This document shows, one piece after another, positions 8,600 to 17,879 of a DNA stretch of 64,000 nucleotides. Under the pieces are notes generated by a model. It had not been told where the DNA came from. It ran no database searches and saw nothing but the letters and a program-made list of their open reading frames with translations. Source of the DNA: Mesorhizobium sp. L-2-11 (lineage in GTDB: Bacteria > Pseudomonadota > Alphaproteobacteria > Rhizobiales > Rhizobiaceae); the NCBI RefSeq assembly GCF_016756595.1, contig NZ_AP023257.1, forward strand, positions 4,728,001 through 4,792,000, given 5' to 3'. A program made the position numbers and the translations under genes. Positions within the stretch are counted from its first letter, which is position 1. Each line of letters starts with the position of its first letter.

Positions 8600-9065
8600 G
8601 TAGCGCCGGTGGATAAAGAAAAGCGCCGGCACAATCAACAAGCCTGACCCATTATCGTTGAAAAAACCGGCTCTCGCCGAAACGGCGCTTTTCGCCATGC
8701 GGCGATTCTGCGGCAATGCCCTTGGCTGACGACTCACAAACATCGCCACAATTGCGGCAGGCAATTGCCGGAATCGGCCGGATTGCAAGGGCTCGCCCAA
8801 GGGTCTCCGACCGCTCAATGGTTAACGGGAGCTTTCCGAGTGAGGCCAAATCGTGTCATTTGTGCAACAAGGCAGGGTGATAGCGCCTGCACAGACCTGT
8901 CGCCGATGCGATGGTTGTTGAACGCCGCCGCCTCATGGGTAATGTCGGGTTCGAAGGAGCGGCGCGGTGCGCATCTTTTTCGGTAGTGGGGATGGGGCAG
9001 GGAACGCTGTCCTTCAGCAAAGAATACCCAGACCCGTTTTTTAACTTTTGACTGGAGGTCAGAAA
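8600..9065. other. Porin leader and tRNA upstream region
   Basis: This 466-base non-coding stretch must hold the tRNA-Ser promoter (minus strand) and the porin promoter with a long 5' leader (plus strand). ATGGTTAA at 8817 is a single CtrA-like half site, too weak to call. The ribosome site GGAGG at 9053-9057 serves ATG 9066. I see no further gene. Confidence 0.45.
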
Positions 9066-10208
9066 ATGAACATCAAGAGCCTTCTTCTCGGCTCCGCTGC
9101 GGCTCTGGTCGCAGTATCCGGTGCGCGCGCCGCCGACGCCGTCGTCGTCGCCGAGCCGGAACCCGCTGAATACGTCCGCATCTGCGACGTCTACGGCGCT
9201 GGCTACTTCTACATCCCCGGCACCGAAATCTGCCTGCGCATCGGCGGCTACGTCCGCTATGACATCGGCGTCGGCGACATCGGCGCTTTTACTGGTGCGC
9301 AGAACGGCGACGCCGAGGACGGCGACTTGAATGACACCTACTGGAAGCGCGCTCGCCTCTCGCTGAGGACCTGGACCGGCCAGGAAACCGAACTCGGCAC
9401 CTTGAAGACCTACACCGAGACCCGCTTCAACTTCCTCAACACCCAAGGCTCCGCCTTCTACAACTCTGCCGACGACGACGACGCTGTCTCGCTGAACTTC
9501 GCCTGGCTCCAGCTCGGTGGGCTGCGCGTCGGTAAGGACGAATCGGCCTTCCTCACGTTTCACGACTACGCTGGCGCCGTCATCAACGATACGCTGGTCC
9601 CCTATGGTTCTTTCGACACCAACGTCGTTCAGTACTATTTCGACGCCGGCAACGGCTTCTCGGCCGTGATCTCGCTCGAACAAGGCGCAGGCGACATTGG
9701 CACGATCGACAGCTACGTTCCGCATGTCGTCGGCGGCGTGAAGTGGACGCAGGGCTGGGGTGCGATCACGGGCGTCATTGCCTATGACAGCAACTATGAA
9801 GAAGTGGCCGGCAAGGTCAAACTCGACGTGAAGCCGATGGAGAACCTGTCGCTGTTCATCATGGCCGGCTACGGCACGGACGACAACCTGAATGACGACG
9901 GCTACGCAAAGGACGCCAACGGCCGCGGCTTCTACAAGAATTGGGGCGGCAACTGGGCAGTCTGGGGTGGTGGCACCTACACCATCAACGAGAAGACCTC
10001 GTTCAACCTGCAGGCTTCGTATGACGAGTGGGAGAACCTCGGTATCGCGGCGAACATCGCCTACGATATCGTCCCCGGCCTGACGATCACGGCCGAAGTC
10101 GACTACCTGCACGCAGGTGACTTTGACGATCCCGACTTCTCCAACTGGACTGGTGCGGACGATGAGGACAGCATCGGCGGCATCCTCCGCTTCCAGCGCT
10201 CATTCTAA
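9066..10208 (+). CDS. Outer-membrane porin, Porin_2 (Omp2b/RopA) family
   Basis: The 380-residue protein has a signal peptide (MNIKSLLLGSAAALVAVSG, cleaved after ARA), then EPEPAEYVRICDVYGAGYFY, GTEICLRIGGYVRYD, and alternating aromatic strands up to the terminal phenylalanine (ILRFQRSF), the typical porin end recognised by the BAM complex. Family members form trimeric beta-barrel pores for small solutes. GGAGG lies 9 bases before ATG 9066. A strong intrinsic terminator follows at once, so it is a single-gene unit. It lies 148 bases upstream of the IS-bearing type B repeat. Confidence 0.95.
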   Translation: MNIKSLLLGSAAALVAVSGARAADAVVVAEPEPAEYVRICDVYGAGYFYIPGTEICLRIGGYVRYDIGVGDIGAFTGAQNGDAEDGDLNDTYWKRARLSLRTWTGQETELGTLKTYTETRFNFLNTQGSAFYNSADDDDAVSLNFAWLQLGGLRVGKDESAFLTFHDYAGAVINDTLVPYGSFDTNVVQYYFDAGNGFSAVISLEQGAGDIGTIDSYVPHVVGGVKWTQGWGAITGVIAYDSNYEEVAGKVKLDVKPMENLSLFIMAGYGTDDNLNDDGYAKDANGRGFYKNWGGNWAVWGGGTYTINEKTSFNLQASYDEWENLGIAANIAYDIVPGLTITAEVDYLHAGDFDDPDFSNWTGADDEDSIGGILRFQRSF

Positions 10209-10231
10209 CAGGCTTTGCCTGACTGAACTCG

Positions 10232-10259
10232 AACCCGGCGGGCAACCGCCGGGTTTTTT
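10232..10259 (+). terminator. Rho-independent terminator of the porin gene
   Basis: AACCCGGCGG and CCGCCGGGTT form a perfect 10-bp stem with a GCAA loop, followed by a T run (TTTTTT to 10259). It begins 24 bases after the porin stop. Confidence 0.93.
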
Positions 10260-10395
10260 CGTGTCTGCGTGGCTGTCAAGTTGCGTAGTGCGTGGCGCGG
10301 CCGATACTCAGCCGACGAATGCAGCTGCGCAGAACGAAACCAGCAGCGATCCTTCGCGCCCCCCTCTGTCCTGCCGGACATCTCCCCCACGAGGG

Positions 10396-11692
10396 CAGGG
10401 CTGTCCGGGGAAAGTTATTCATAAATGAAGGCCATCTGATTGGGAGAGGCTCGGTCCCTTGGTCGGCTTGGATTGACCGGTGGCGGCTTATCGATGGTGT
10501 GCAGTTTCCGCCGCCCGAACAAGTATTGAGCGACCAGTTCTGTGAACCTCAAGATAGGAATAGTGACGCGGCGGGTGCGCGCGACAATGCGCAGCAGCGC
10601 AAAGGCGATCATTGCGGCAAAGAGTTGCAGGCGGATTGCATTGCCGTTGTTGCCGAGGAACTTGCGGATCTTGAGGTGCTGCTTGATCCATCGGAACAGA
10701 AGCTCGATGTGCCAGCGGCCTTTGTAAAGCCGTCCAATCTCGACGGCAGAGCGCTCCAGATCGTTGGTCAAAAGCGTGATGGTGTCGCCCGTTTCGCGCT
10801 GAACGCGCAGGCGACGCAGCCGCATCGGCAGCTTGCAAGCAGCCTTGCTGACCAAGCTTACCTCACTGTCTTCCACAACCAGGAAGCCGTCGCCCTGCGG
10901 CTCGGCTATAGGGCGATCACGCAGCAGCGCCAGCCTCATGTTGGATTTGGGCCGCGTCACGAAGATCGATCCGGCTTCGGCGATCGCCGTCCACCAGCCA
11001 TAATGGCAGTAGCCCTTGTCGAACACGTAGGTCGCTCCAGCTTCGATCGTGATCTGGCGACCGACCTGGGCGTCGTTGACGTTGGCGTCGGTGATGTCGA
11101 GGATGCGCGGACAGTCGGTCTTCGGGTCATAGACGACATGCACCTTCATGCCGCGGATGCGCCCGTTCGACTTGGCCCAATCGCACAGTTTGCCGAGCGG
11201 AATGGGGGTCGAGTCGATCAGCCGCAGCATCGCTTCGCCCTCGCGCCGCATTTGCCTGTCGAGCAGGTTCGCCACCAGACCGAACGCCTCGGCAAAGATG
11301 GCGACCGGACGCCGTCTGTTGGCATCCGACAAGGTCGAACGCATCAACGGACCGCTGCCCAGGTGATAATGATGCTGGCTGTTGGCGTTCCAGCCGGCTT
11401 CCAGGCCACGCAAGCTGCTGCTGCCGCAGAACTGGGCATAGATCAGCGCCACCAGATGATCCCAGCTTCTGAACGATTTGTCGTACGCATCCCCGTCGTG
11501 GCGATCCACAATTGCTTGGAATTGACGCCGATCGATGGGTTCAAGAAGCTGCCCGAAGATGCTAGGTGCAAAGCGCATGCCCCGTTCCTTTTCTGAGTCT
11601 CGACAACCAGAGAAAAGACGGACAAACCCCGTTTTACGGGGCATGCACATGTGGCATTTCGATTCACTCAAAACTTTCCCCGGACAGCCCTG
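10396..11692 (-). mobile_element. IS4-family insertion sequence, 1297 bp
   Basis: Terminal inverted repeats CAGGGCTGTCCGGGGAAAGTT (split here as CAGGGCTGTCC plus GGGGAAAGTT) are at 10396-10416 and 11672-11692. The 9-bp target duplication CCACGAGGG is at 10387-10395 and 11693-11701. One intact transposase gene is read on the minus strand. The target lies in the left arm of the type B palindrome. Confidence 0.93.
10415..11578 (-). CDS. IS4-family transposase
   Basis: The 387-residue protein starts MRFAPSIFGQLLEPIDRRQF, with the start ATG at 11578. It shows the DDE acidic positions in RLIDSTPI and DITDANVND. The IS4 signature Y-(2)-R-(3)-E-(6)-K is in LYKGRWHIELLFRWIKQHLK near residue 305. The frame stays open upstream through the inverted repeat and beyond, but that part is not transposase. 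No frameshift is seen, so the element may still be active. The stop codon lies inside the left inverted repeat. Confidence 0.93.
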   Translation of the reverse strand: MRFAPSIFGQLLEPIDRRQFQAIVDRHDGDAYDKSFRSWDHLVALIYAQFCGSSSLRGLEAGWNANSQHHYHLGSGPLMRSTLSDANRRRPVAIFAEAFGLVANLLDRQMRREGEAMLRLIDSTPIPLGKLCDWAKSNGRIRGMKVHVVYDPKTDCPRILDITDANVNDAQVGRQITIEAGATYVFDKGYCHYGWWTAIAEAGSIFVTRPKSNMRLALLRDRPIAEPQGDGFLVVEDSEVSLVSKAACKLPMRLRRLRVQRETGDTITLLTNDLERSAVEIGRLYKGRWHIELLFRWIKQHLKIRKFLGNNGNAIRLQLFAAMIAFALLRIVARTRRVTIPILRFTELVAQYLFGRRKLHTIDKPPPVNPSRPRDRASPNQMAFIYE

Positions 11693-11791
11693 CCACGAGG
11701 GGGGAGATCGGCCGTCATCGTCGCTTTCGCCAATCACAAAGGTCGCAAGAAGAGTGCCGTCGCCGGAACTGCCAATCTCCCCCCTCGTGGG

Positions 11792-12980
11792 CAGGGGAAT
11801 CGCATTTGAGTAGTTGGGAAATGACTTGCCAATTGCCGGATTGTGGATTCTTGGGAGGACTCCGTAATTGGGGAGCTCTCGATGGAAACGATCCAGGCTG
11901 TGTTCGGTCATCTCGATCCGCGCGACCAGAACGCTCGACACGATTTTTGCGAGATACTGTTCATTGCCTTCGCTGCGATGCTGTGCGGCGCCAAGAGTTG
12001 CTCCGACATCTGGCGCTTTGGGCAGGAAAAGGAAGCAATGCTGCGAAATGTGCTCACCCTGGCGCATGGCATCCCCTCGCACGACACCTTCTCGACGCTG
12101 TTTCGCAATCTTGTCCCTACGGCGTTCGCCGAGGCCTTCGCCGGTTTCATGCGCCATGTCGCCAGCGCTTCTGGCGGCGCGGGGCAGATCGCCCTCGACG
12201 GCAAGTCGATGCGTGGCGCCTTCGAGAAGGGCCGCCAGTTCGCGCCGCGCATGATGGTGTCGGCCTGGGGCGCGCGCAGTTGCGCATGACGTTGGCGGCC
12301 GTGCCGGCGCAGGGCGGCAACGAGGCCAGGGCGGCCATCGAACTGTTGCGCCTGATCGACCTGCGCGGCGCCGTGGTTACGGCCGATGCGCTGCATTGCT
12401 CGGCCCGCATGGCCGAGGAGATCACGCGGCGCGGCGGCGACTATGTGCTGGCCTTGAAGGGCAATCAGGGGCTGCTTCTGGCCGATGCCGAGCGCCTGAT
12501 CGCCGGCCGCCCAACGCCCAAGGCGGCGCTGGCCGTTACCGAGGAGGAGAGCCACGGGCGCCAGGAGCGGCGGGCGGCGCGTGTCGTGCGTGCGCCGGGG
12601 CTTGGCCGCAAGCACGGCTTTACCGGCCTCGCAGCCATCGGCGAGGTCAAGCGCACGCGTGTGATCAATGGCAAACGGCAGGAAGAGTGCTGTCTCTATG
12701 TGCTCTCGCGACCGATGTCCGCCAACGACCTGCTCGCCGTCGTGCGCCGTCACTGGGATGTCGAGAATGGCCTGCACTGGCAACTCGACGTGGTCTTCCG
12801 CGAGGACGACTGCCGGACCAGAAAGGATCACGGCCCCGAAAACCTCGCTCTGCTGCGGCGCTTCTGCCTCAATACTTTCCGAGCCGACAGCAAAAAGGAC
12901 ACCATGCGTGGCAAAATGATGCGTGCAGGCTGGAACGATGCTTATCTCTTCCAACTCATGACTCAAATGCGATAGCCCTG
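11792..12980 (+). mobile_element. ISAs1-family insertion sequence, 1189 bp
   Basis: The inverted ends are CAGGGGAATCGCATTTGAGT (11792-11811) and the complement of CAGGGCTATCGCATTTGAGT (12961-12980), differing at two positions. The 10-bp target duplication CCCTCGTGGG is at 11782-11791 and 12981-12990. CAGGG-beginning ends and 8-10 bp duplications are typical of the ISAs1 family. The transposase gene carries a frameshift. Confidence 0.92.
11843..12975 (+). pseudogene. ISAs1-family transposase, frameshifted
   Basis: The first part runs to a TGA at 12289 and includes IALDGKSMRG with the first DDE aspartate. The second part continues in another frame from about 12270 (QLRMTLAAVPAQGGNE), with VTADALHC as second aspartate and HWDVENGLHWQLDVVF around the glutamate. 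The two parts join at a GC run (12265-12278), where one base appears lost, so translation of a full transposase would need a shift. ISAs1 elements are not known to use programmed frameshifting, so this copy is probably inactive. Start could be GTG 11843 or ATG 11882. Confidence 0.87.
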
Positions 12981-13230
12981 CCCTCGTGGGGGAGATGTCC
13001 GGTAGGCCAGAGGGGGGCCTGTCCCTCCAGCGTCTCGAAAGATCCTGCACCGCAGCAGCGCTGCAAGGAACAGAATAGGGAGTTCGCTCCCGTCCTTTGG
13101 GGGAAGACGGATAGCTAGGTGGCATTTAGCTTAGCCTAATCGTTGGGGATTGGCGGCAGAAGGTCGGTTGGCAGCAAGCCTATGCGCTTGCGACCTCGCG
13201 GTCCACGCAATGTGGTCCGCCGGCCTCAAG

Positions 13231-14883
13231 TCAAATCTCTGCAAGATCGCCCAGCGACTGTATCAGCGGCTGAATTTCGCTTTCGTAATGCTTCCAGCGC
13301 TTGACGGACGATTTGTAAATCGGTTGACGAACCTGCCAGCGGCTGACCGTGTTGACCGAACCATCCTTGTCGAAAAAGCGCAGGCAGGCATCGTCCCAGG
13401 GCAAGCCAAGATGTTCGATGAGACGGCGCGATTGCGTCTCCTGATCCGCAACCAGCGTCTCGTAGCGGTTTTCGAAGATGCGTCCCGGAAAAACCTTGTC
13501 CCAGTGCCGCATCAGGCGATCATACTCTCGGTAGTACAGCCCCAGTGTCTGCAGGTCGGCGTTGTAGCTGTGTTGCTTGGTGAAATTCAAAACAAAGCAG
13601 GAGAGACAATTGTCGATGGCATCGCGGCGGCAATGAATGATGCGCGCGTTGGGAAAGAGAATTCCAATGAGACCCATAAGCTCGAAATTATGAGGCAGCT
13701 TGTCGACAATGCGCAGCGCGGCAGGCGGGTGTTGACGCAGGTAGGACAAATATTCTTCGGCCAGCGTTCTCGATTGGTCTCTCGTCATTGACATGATCGA
13801 ACCGCGGAAGGCTTCGTCCGGCTGCGTCCTGAAACCCATCGAGTTCGCGATTCGCCGCAGCTTCGTAAGCTCCCCGGCGCCATGAACATCCGGATGGCTC
13901 GCGCAGATTTGCTCAGTCAGCGTCGTCCCCGAACGCGGCATGCCGAGCACAAACACCGGTATTTCGGACGGATTTCCGTGGCTGGCCTTGGCTGCCAGCA
14001 TCTCCGGACTGAATAACTCGATCATGGAATCGACCCAGCGGCGGTAAGATTCCAGGTCGAAATCGTAGCCTGCGACGCGTTTGGCTTTCTGGAAGTGATC
14101 CATTGCCTCGTCATAACGCTGAAGGTCGTCCAACACTTTGCCTGCGGCGTGATGGAGCTGCTGTGCGAGATCTGGGGCAAGGTTCGGGTTGGCGAGTTCG
14201 CTCAGGATGGAAGCGAGTTCGGAGGGCTCCTCGGTGAATTTGCGCGTGTGCATCAAATCGTTGTAGGCGGCCGGCATATTGAGGCGACGCTCGATCGCCT
14301 CTTTCAGATAGGCCCTGGCGTCGTCCATGCGACCGAGGCTGGTGAGCGCGTTTGCCAGACCCGTTCGGACCATAGGATGAATGCTATTGATCTTGAGCGC
14401 TTTCTCGTAGAGCGGCAAAGCCATGGCGGCCTTGTCGGAGCTGACGTAAGCGCGCCCCAATCCGCAAAGCGCTTCCACCAGATCTGGCTTCAATTCGCAG
14501 GCGCGCTGCAGGTGTTTGATCGCAAGCAAGCTGTCGCCGACCTTCAGATAGGCCTCGCCCAGACTGAGGTGGAAATACGGATTTTGAGGCGCCTGACCTA
14601 TAGCTCGCGCAAAATACTGGATCGCCAATTCATCATCGAAACCAAGCCCGAGCGTGCCGAGGATGTATAGCGATAGGGGGTGATTGGGCGTGCGTGCCAG
14701 GACGCGGTGACACAGTTCCTCGGCTTCAGACAGCCGCTTGGCCTGCTGAAGGTCGAGCGCTTGTCTCAGCAGTATATCGTCGGCCTGCGCACGCGACGGT
14801 GGCTTCACTTTCGGTTGTTTCACTTTCGGCGCAGGTTGGGCCTTTATGTGCTTGGACCAGGCGGGCGGCATTCGAGTGTTCAT
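13231..14883 (-). CDS. TPR-repeat sulfotransferase family protein
   Basis: The 550-residue protein has an N-terminal TPR array (residues about 35-270) and a C-terminal PAPS-dependent sulfotransferase domain. The 5'-phosphosulfate loop is GMPRSGTTLTEQI (314-326) and the 3'-phosphate motif is IIHCRRDAIDNCLSCF. A basic, proline-rich N-terminus (KVKQPKVKPPSR) precedes the repeats. Such fusions are common in alphaproteobacteria; the acceptor is unknown and could be a protein, glycan or lipid. No partner gene is adjacent. The stop codon falls near 13231, 213 bases from the IS-bearing repeat. Confidence 0.88.
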   Translation of the reverse strand: MNTRMPPAWSKHIKAQPAPKVKQPKVKPPSRAQADDILLRQALDLQQAKRLSEAEELCHRVLARTPNHPLSLYILGTLGLGFDDELAIQYFARAIGQAPQNPYFHLSLGEAYLKVGDSLLAIKHLQRACELKPDLVEALCGLGRAYVSSDKAAMALPLYEKALKINSIHPMVRTGLANALTSLGRMDDARAYLKEAIERRLNMPAAYNDLMHTRKFTEEPSELASILSELANPNLAPDLAQQLHHAAGKVLDDLQRYDEAMDHFQKAKRVAGYDFDLESYRRWVDSMIELFSPEMLAAKASHGNPSEIPVFVLGMPRSGTTLTEQICASHPDVHGAGELTKLRRIANSMGFRTQPDEAFRGSIMSMTRDQSRTLAEEYLSYLRQHPPAALRIVDKLPHNFELMGLIGILFPNARIIHCRRDAIDNCLSCFVLNFTKQHSYNADLQTLGLYYREYDRLMRHWDKVFPGRIFENRYETLVADQETQSRRLIEHLGLPWDDACLRFFDKDGSVNTVSRWQVRQPIYKSSVKRWKHYESEIQPLIQSLGDLAEI

Positions 14884-15017
14884 GCTGTCTCGCTAGCAAA
14901 AAGAGCCGGCAGAATCCAGCGTGACAGTTCCAGCTGCTAGGAACTTGCGCCGGCCAACCCGGCAGGCTAGCAAGAAGGTCCTTTTCGAGCGAGCCCCCTT
15001 TTCGAGCGAGCCTTGCC

Positions 15018-16130
15018 ATGCGCCAGCGCCCTCCCCTCACGCCAATCATCAGTGCACTTCCCTCGACGGTGCCGTTTGTCGGGCCGGAGGCGCAGGAGCG
15101 GGACCGCGGCCGCGCCTTTCGCGCCCGCATCGGCGCCAATGAGAGCAGTTTTGGCCCCTCGCCGCGCGTCATCGCCCGCATGGCCGGCATCGCCGGCGAC
15201 ATGTGGATGTATTGTGATCCCGACAATCACGATCTGAAGCTGGCTGTTGCCGCGCATCTTGGCATTGGTGCTGAAAACGTGGTGGTCGGCGAAGGCATAG
15301 ACGGGTTGCTCAGCCTGGTGGCGCGCATGTATGTGGCGCCGGGCGACGCGGTGGTCACTTCGCTCGGCGCCTATCCGACCTTCAATTTCCATATTGCCGG
15401 CGTCGGCGGCCGGCTGGTCGCGGTCCCCTACGAGAACGACCGGGAAAGCCTCGACGGCCTGTTGGCTGCGATCGCCAAGGACAAAGCGCCGCTGGTCTAC
15501 CTGTCCAATCCGGACAATCCGATGGGCAGCTGGTGGGAGGCGCCGGAGCTCATCCGCTTCATCGAAGCCCTGCCGGAGACCACCATGCTGGTGCTCGACG
15601 AGGCCTATAGCGAATTGGGCCCTGCCTCGGCGCTGCCGCCGATCGACGTGTCGCGGCCGAACGTCATCCGCATGCGCACCTTCTCAAAAGCCTACGGGCT
15701 GGCCGGCATCCGTTGCGGCTATGCGGTAGCCGACGCCCAGGTGATCCGCGATTTCGAGAAGATCCGCAACCATTACGGCGTCAGCCGCATGGCGCAGATC
15801 GCCGGCGTCGAGGCGCTGGCCGATCAGGACTATCTCAAAAGCGTGGTGGCGCGGGTCGCTTCCGGCCGCCGGCGTATCGCTGAAATAGCCGAGGCGAACG
15901 GGCTGAAGCCGCTACCGTCTGCAACCAACTTCGTCACCATGGACTGCGGCGGCGACGGCGCCTTCGCGCTGAAGCTGCTGCAGGCGCTTTTGTCGCGCGA
16001 CGTGTTCATCCGCAAGCCGATGGTGCCGGTGCTCGACCGCTGCATCAGGGTCAGCGTCGGACTCGACCACGAGCTCGACATTTTCGCCGAGGAATTGCCG
16101 GGCGCGCTGGCGGCGGCCCGGGGGAGCTGA
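15018..16130 (+). CDS. PLP-dependent aminotransferase, HisC-like (class I/II)
   Basis: The 370-residue protein has NESSFGPSP (substrate region), NPDNPMGSWW, the aspartate motif VLDEAYSE and the PLP lysine K224 in TFSKAYGLAGIRCGY. This layout matches histidinol-phosphate aminotransferase and its paralogues for aromatic or other amino acids. The gene is outside any his cluster, so the substrate is uncertain and I assign no symbol. The stop is followed within 12 bases by an IS-split type A repeat. Confidence 0.87.
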   Translation: MRQRPPLTPIISALPSTVPFVGPEAQERDRGRAFRARIGANESSFGPSPRVIARMAGIAGDMWMYCDPDNHDLKLAVAAHLGIGAENVVVGEGIDGLLSLVARMYVAPGDAVVTSLGAYPTFNFHIAGVGGRLVAVPYENDRESLDGLLAAIAKDKAPLVYLSNPDNPMGSWWEAPELIRFIEALPETTMLVLDEAYSELGPASALPPIDVSRPNVIRMRTFSKAYGLAGIRCGYAVADAQVIRDFEKIRNHYGVSRMAQIAGVEALADQDYLKSVVARVASGRRRIAEIAEANGLKPLPSATNFVTMDCGGDGAFALKLLQALLSRDVFIRKPMVPVLDRCIRVSVGLDHELDIFAEELPGALAAARGS

Positions 16131-16403
16131 ATAGCGCTCTTCCTTCTTCCCTCGTGGGAGAAGGTGGCCCCGCGAAGCGAGGTCGGATGAGACACATCGC
16201 CCGGAACCGGGCGCCATCGCAGATGAAAGGTGCGCGGGCCGCTTTCTCTGGTATATCGGCTCTAAAATCGAGTTCTTGGCCCAAGCCGCTATCTCTTTGA
16301 AATGAAACAGGGTTTGAAATTACTTTCATGGCAGGGGTGTTCCAGCTCGGCACCGACGGCGCTCGGTCCAACACCCCTCATCCGGCTCGGCGCTACGCGC
16401 CGA

Positions 16404-17834
16404 AGTTGTGTGCGTCAAGTTCTGCAAAAATGGCGTGGCATTCAGCGGTGACGTTGGCGTGTCCGCCGCGCAGCCCCCGTGTTTAGCGGAGCGGCGGACA
16501 TGGCGGCCGCGTCAGGCGGCCAGTGCCCTCAGGTTCTCCTTCTTGTGCTCGCGCAGATGATCCATGTTGAGGTAGCGGGTCGCCTCGAGCCAGTTCTCGT
16601 GGATCTCCACCGCCAATGCCCGAACCAGCCGCAAACAGCTCTGCGGGTTGGGGAAGATGCGAACGACCAGGGTGCGCCGCTTGATCTCCTGGTTCAGCCG
16701 CTCCAGCATGTTCGTCGACTTCATGTGCTTGTGATGCGGCAGCGGCAGCCGATAGAAGCTCAGCGTCTCCTCGATGTTGTTCTCCACCCAATCCACCAGC
16801 TTCGGGTATTTGGCCTGCCATTTGGCGATCCACTGCGCCAGGTCGCGCTTGACCTCGGCGAGGTCGCGCCGGTCATAGAACCATCTGAGCTCCATCAGGC
16901 AGTCGTCATCGACCTTGCGCGGCACATAATCGAGCGCGTTTCTGAGGAAGTGCACGTAACAGCGCTGCCAGACTGCCTCGGGCAGGACTTCGCGGATCGC
17001 TGCCCTGAGCCCCGGATGGTCGTCGGAGACGACAAACTCGACGCCGGCGAGCCCGCGCTGCTTGAGCCCTGCCACGAACGCGCGCCAGCTCGAATGGCTT
17101 TCACGGTTGGCCAGCTCGACACCGAGCACCTGGCGCCGGCCTTCCCAGTCGACGCCGATCGCCACCAAGACGGCCTGGCTGGCGATCACGCCGGCCTCGC
17201 GCGCCCGCTCGTAGCGCGCGTCCAGAATGAGGTACGGGTAAGGTTCGGCAAGCCGCTGCTCAAAGAACGCCTTCAGCGCCTCATCCAGCCGCGCCGTCGC
17301 CTGGCTTACCGTCGAGGCCGAGAAGGAATGGCCGCACAGATCCTCGGTGATCGCCTTCACCTTGCGCGTCGACACGCCTTGCACGTACATCTCGACCAGC
17401 GCCGATACCAGTGCCTTCTCCGAGCGCTGGTAACGCTCAAACAACTCCGTCGAGAACCGGCCGGCCCGATCTTGCGGAACCCGAAGTTCCAGCACGCCAA
17501 CCCGCGTCACAAGCTTGCGTTCGTAATAGCCGGACCGGTAACCAACCCGCTCCGTCGTCCGCTCGCCTTTCTCGGCCCCGATCGCCTCCGTCATCTCGGC
17601 TTCCAAAGCCTCCTGCACCACAGTCTGCAAAACTCTGCGGAAGCCGTCCTCATCCGACAACAGCAACGCTTTCAACTCGCCTCTGCTCAGTCTAACCTCT
17701 CGCTTGGTCATGGCACTTACCCTTCCACGGGAATCGGTGATCGCAACGTCACCAGCGTGCCATGGCCGCCCCTCGCCTCAGAGTAAGGGCTGTTCTCTCT
17801 CCAGAGCTTTTTGCAGAACCTTCAGAACACTATC
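16404..17834 (-). mobile_element. IS256-family insertion sequence, 1431 bp
   Basis: Imperfect 27-bp inverted ends share GTTCTGCAAAAA (16419-16430, complement near 17808-17819). An 8-bp target duplication CGCGCCGA is at 16396-16403 and 17835-17842. The type A sequence continues seamlessly from one duplication copy into the other side. One full-length transposase gene is present. Confidence 0.9.
16512..17711 (-). CDS. IS256-family (Mutator-like) transposase
   Basis: The 399-residue protein shows the IS256 arrangement: a basic N-terminal part with ERVGYRSGYYER, then LILDARYERAREAG (first Asp), FVVSDDHPGLRAAIREVLPE (second Asp), CYVHFLRNALDYV, and ERLNQEIKRRTLVVRIFPN with the catalytic Glu. The frame is uninterrupted and starts MTKREVRLSRGELKALL, so the copy may be functional. 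Confidence 0.95.
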   Translation of the reverse strand: MTKREVRLSRGELKALLLSDEDGFRRVLQTVVQEALEAEMTEAIGAEKGERTTERVGYRSGYYERKLVTRVGVLELRVPQDRAGRFSTELFERYQRSEKALVSALVEMYVQGVSTRKVKAITEDLCGHSFSASTVSQATARLDEALKAFFEQRLAEPYPYLILDARYERAREAGVIASQAVLVAIGVDWEGRRQVLGVELANRESHSSWRAFVAGLKQRGLAGVEFVVSDDHPGLRAAIREVLPEAVWQRCYVHFLRNALDYVPRKVDDDCLMELRWFYDRRDLAEVKRDLAQWIAKWQAKYPKLVDWVENNIEETLSFYRLPLPHHKHMKSTNMLERLNQEIKRRTLVVRIFPNPQSCLRLVRALAVEIHENWLEATRYLNMDHLREHKKENLRALAA

Positions 17835-17879
17835 CGCGCCGATCCACCTTCTCCCACAAGGGGAGAAGGCAAGACTGCG

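Larger units (their letters stand above)
10356..13018. repeat. Palindromic repeat type B, copy split by two insertion sequences
   Basis: The left part 10356-10395, middle 11702-11791 and right part 12991-13018 join into a 158 bp element once the two IS elements and one copy of each target duplication are removed. The ends (GCGCCCCCCTCTGTCC at left, a degenerate mirror at right) match the intact 160 bp copy at 23622-23781. The element has MITE-like terminal inverted repeats of about 46 bp and no coding capacity. Confidence 0.85.
16142..17869. repeat. Palindromic repeat type A, copy 2, split by IS256-family element and a 143 bp insert
   Basis: The 5' half (16142-16191) and the next portion (16335-16403) are separated by 143 bases not present in the other copies. 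The last portion (17843-17869) lies beyond the IS256-family element. Read together they match the copy at 18337-18482. The extra 143 bases contain a short hairpin, GCCCGG-AA-CCGGGC (16199-16212), and no gene. Confidence 0.75.

Noticed and set aside
10415..12157. 580-codon minus-strand frame across the IS4 element and the neighbouring repeat
   Set aside because: Only the last 387 residues match the transposase. The upstream part runs through inverted repeats and the ISAs1 element.
16479..17786. 435-codon plus-strand frame opposite the IS256 transposase
   Set aside because: Antisense shadow without similarity or start signals.
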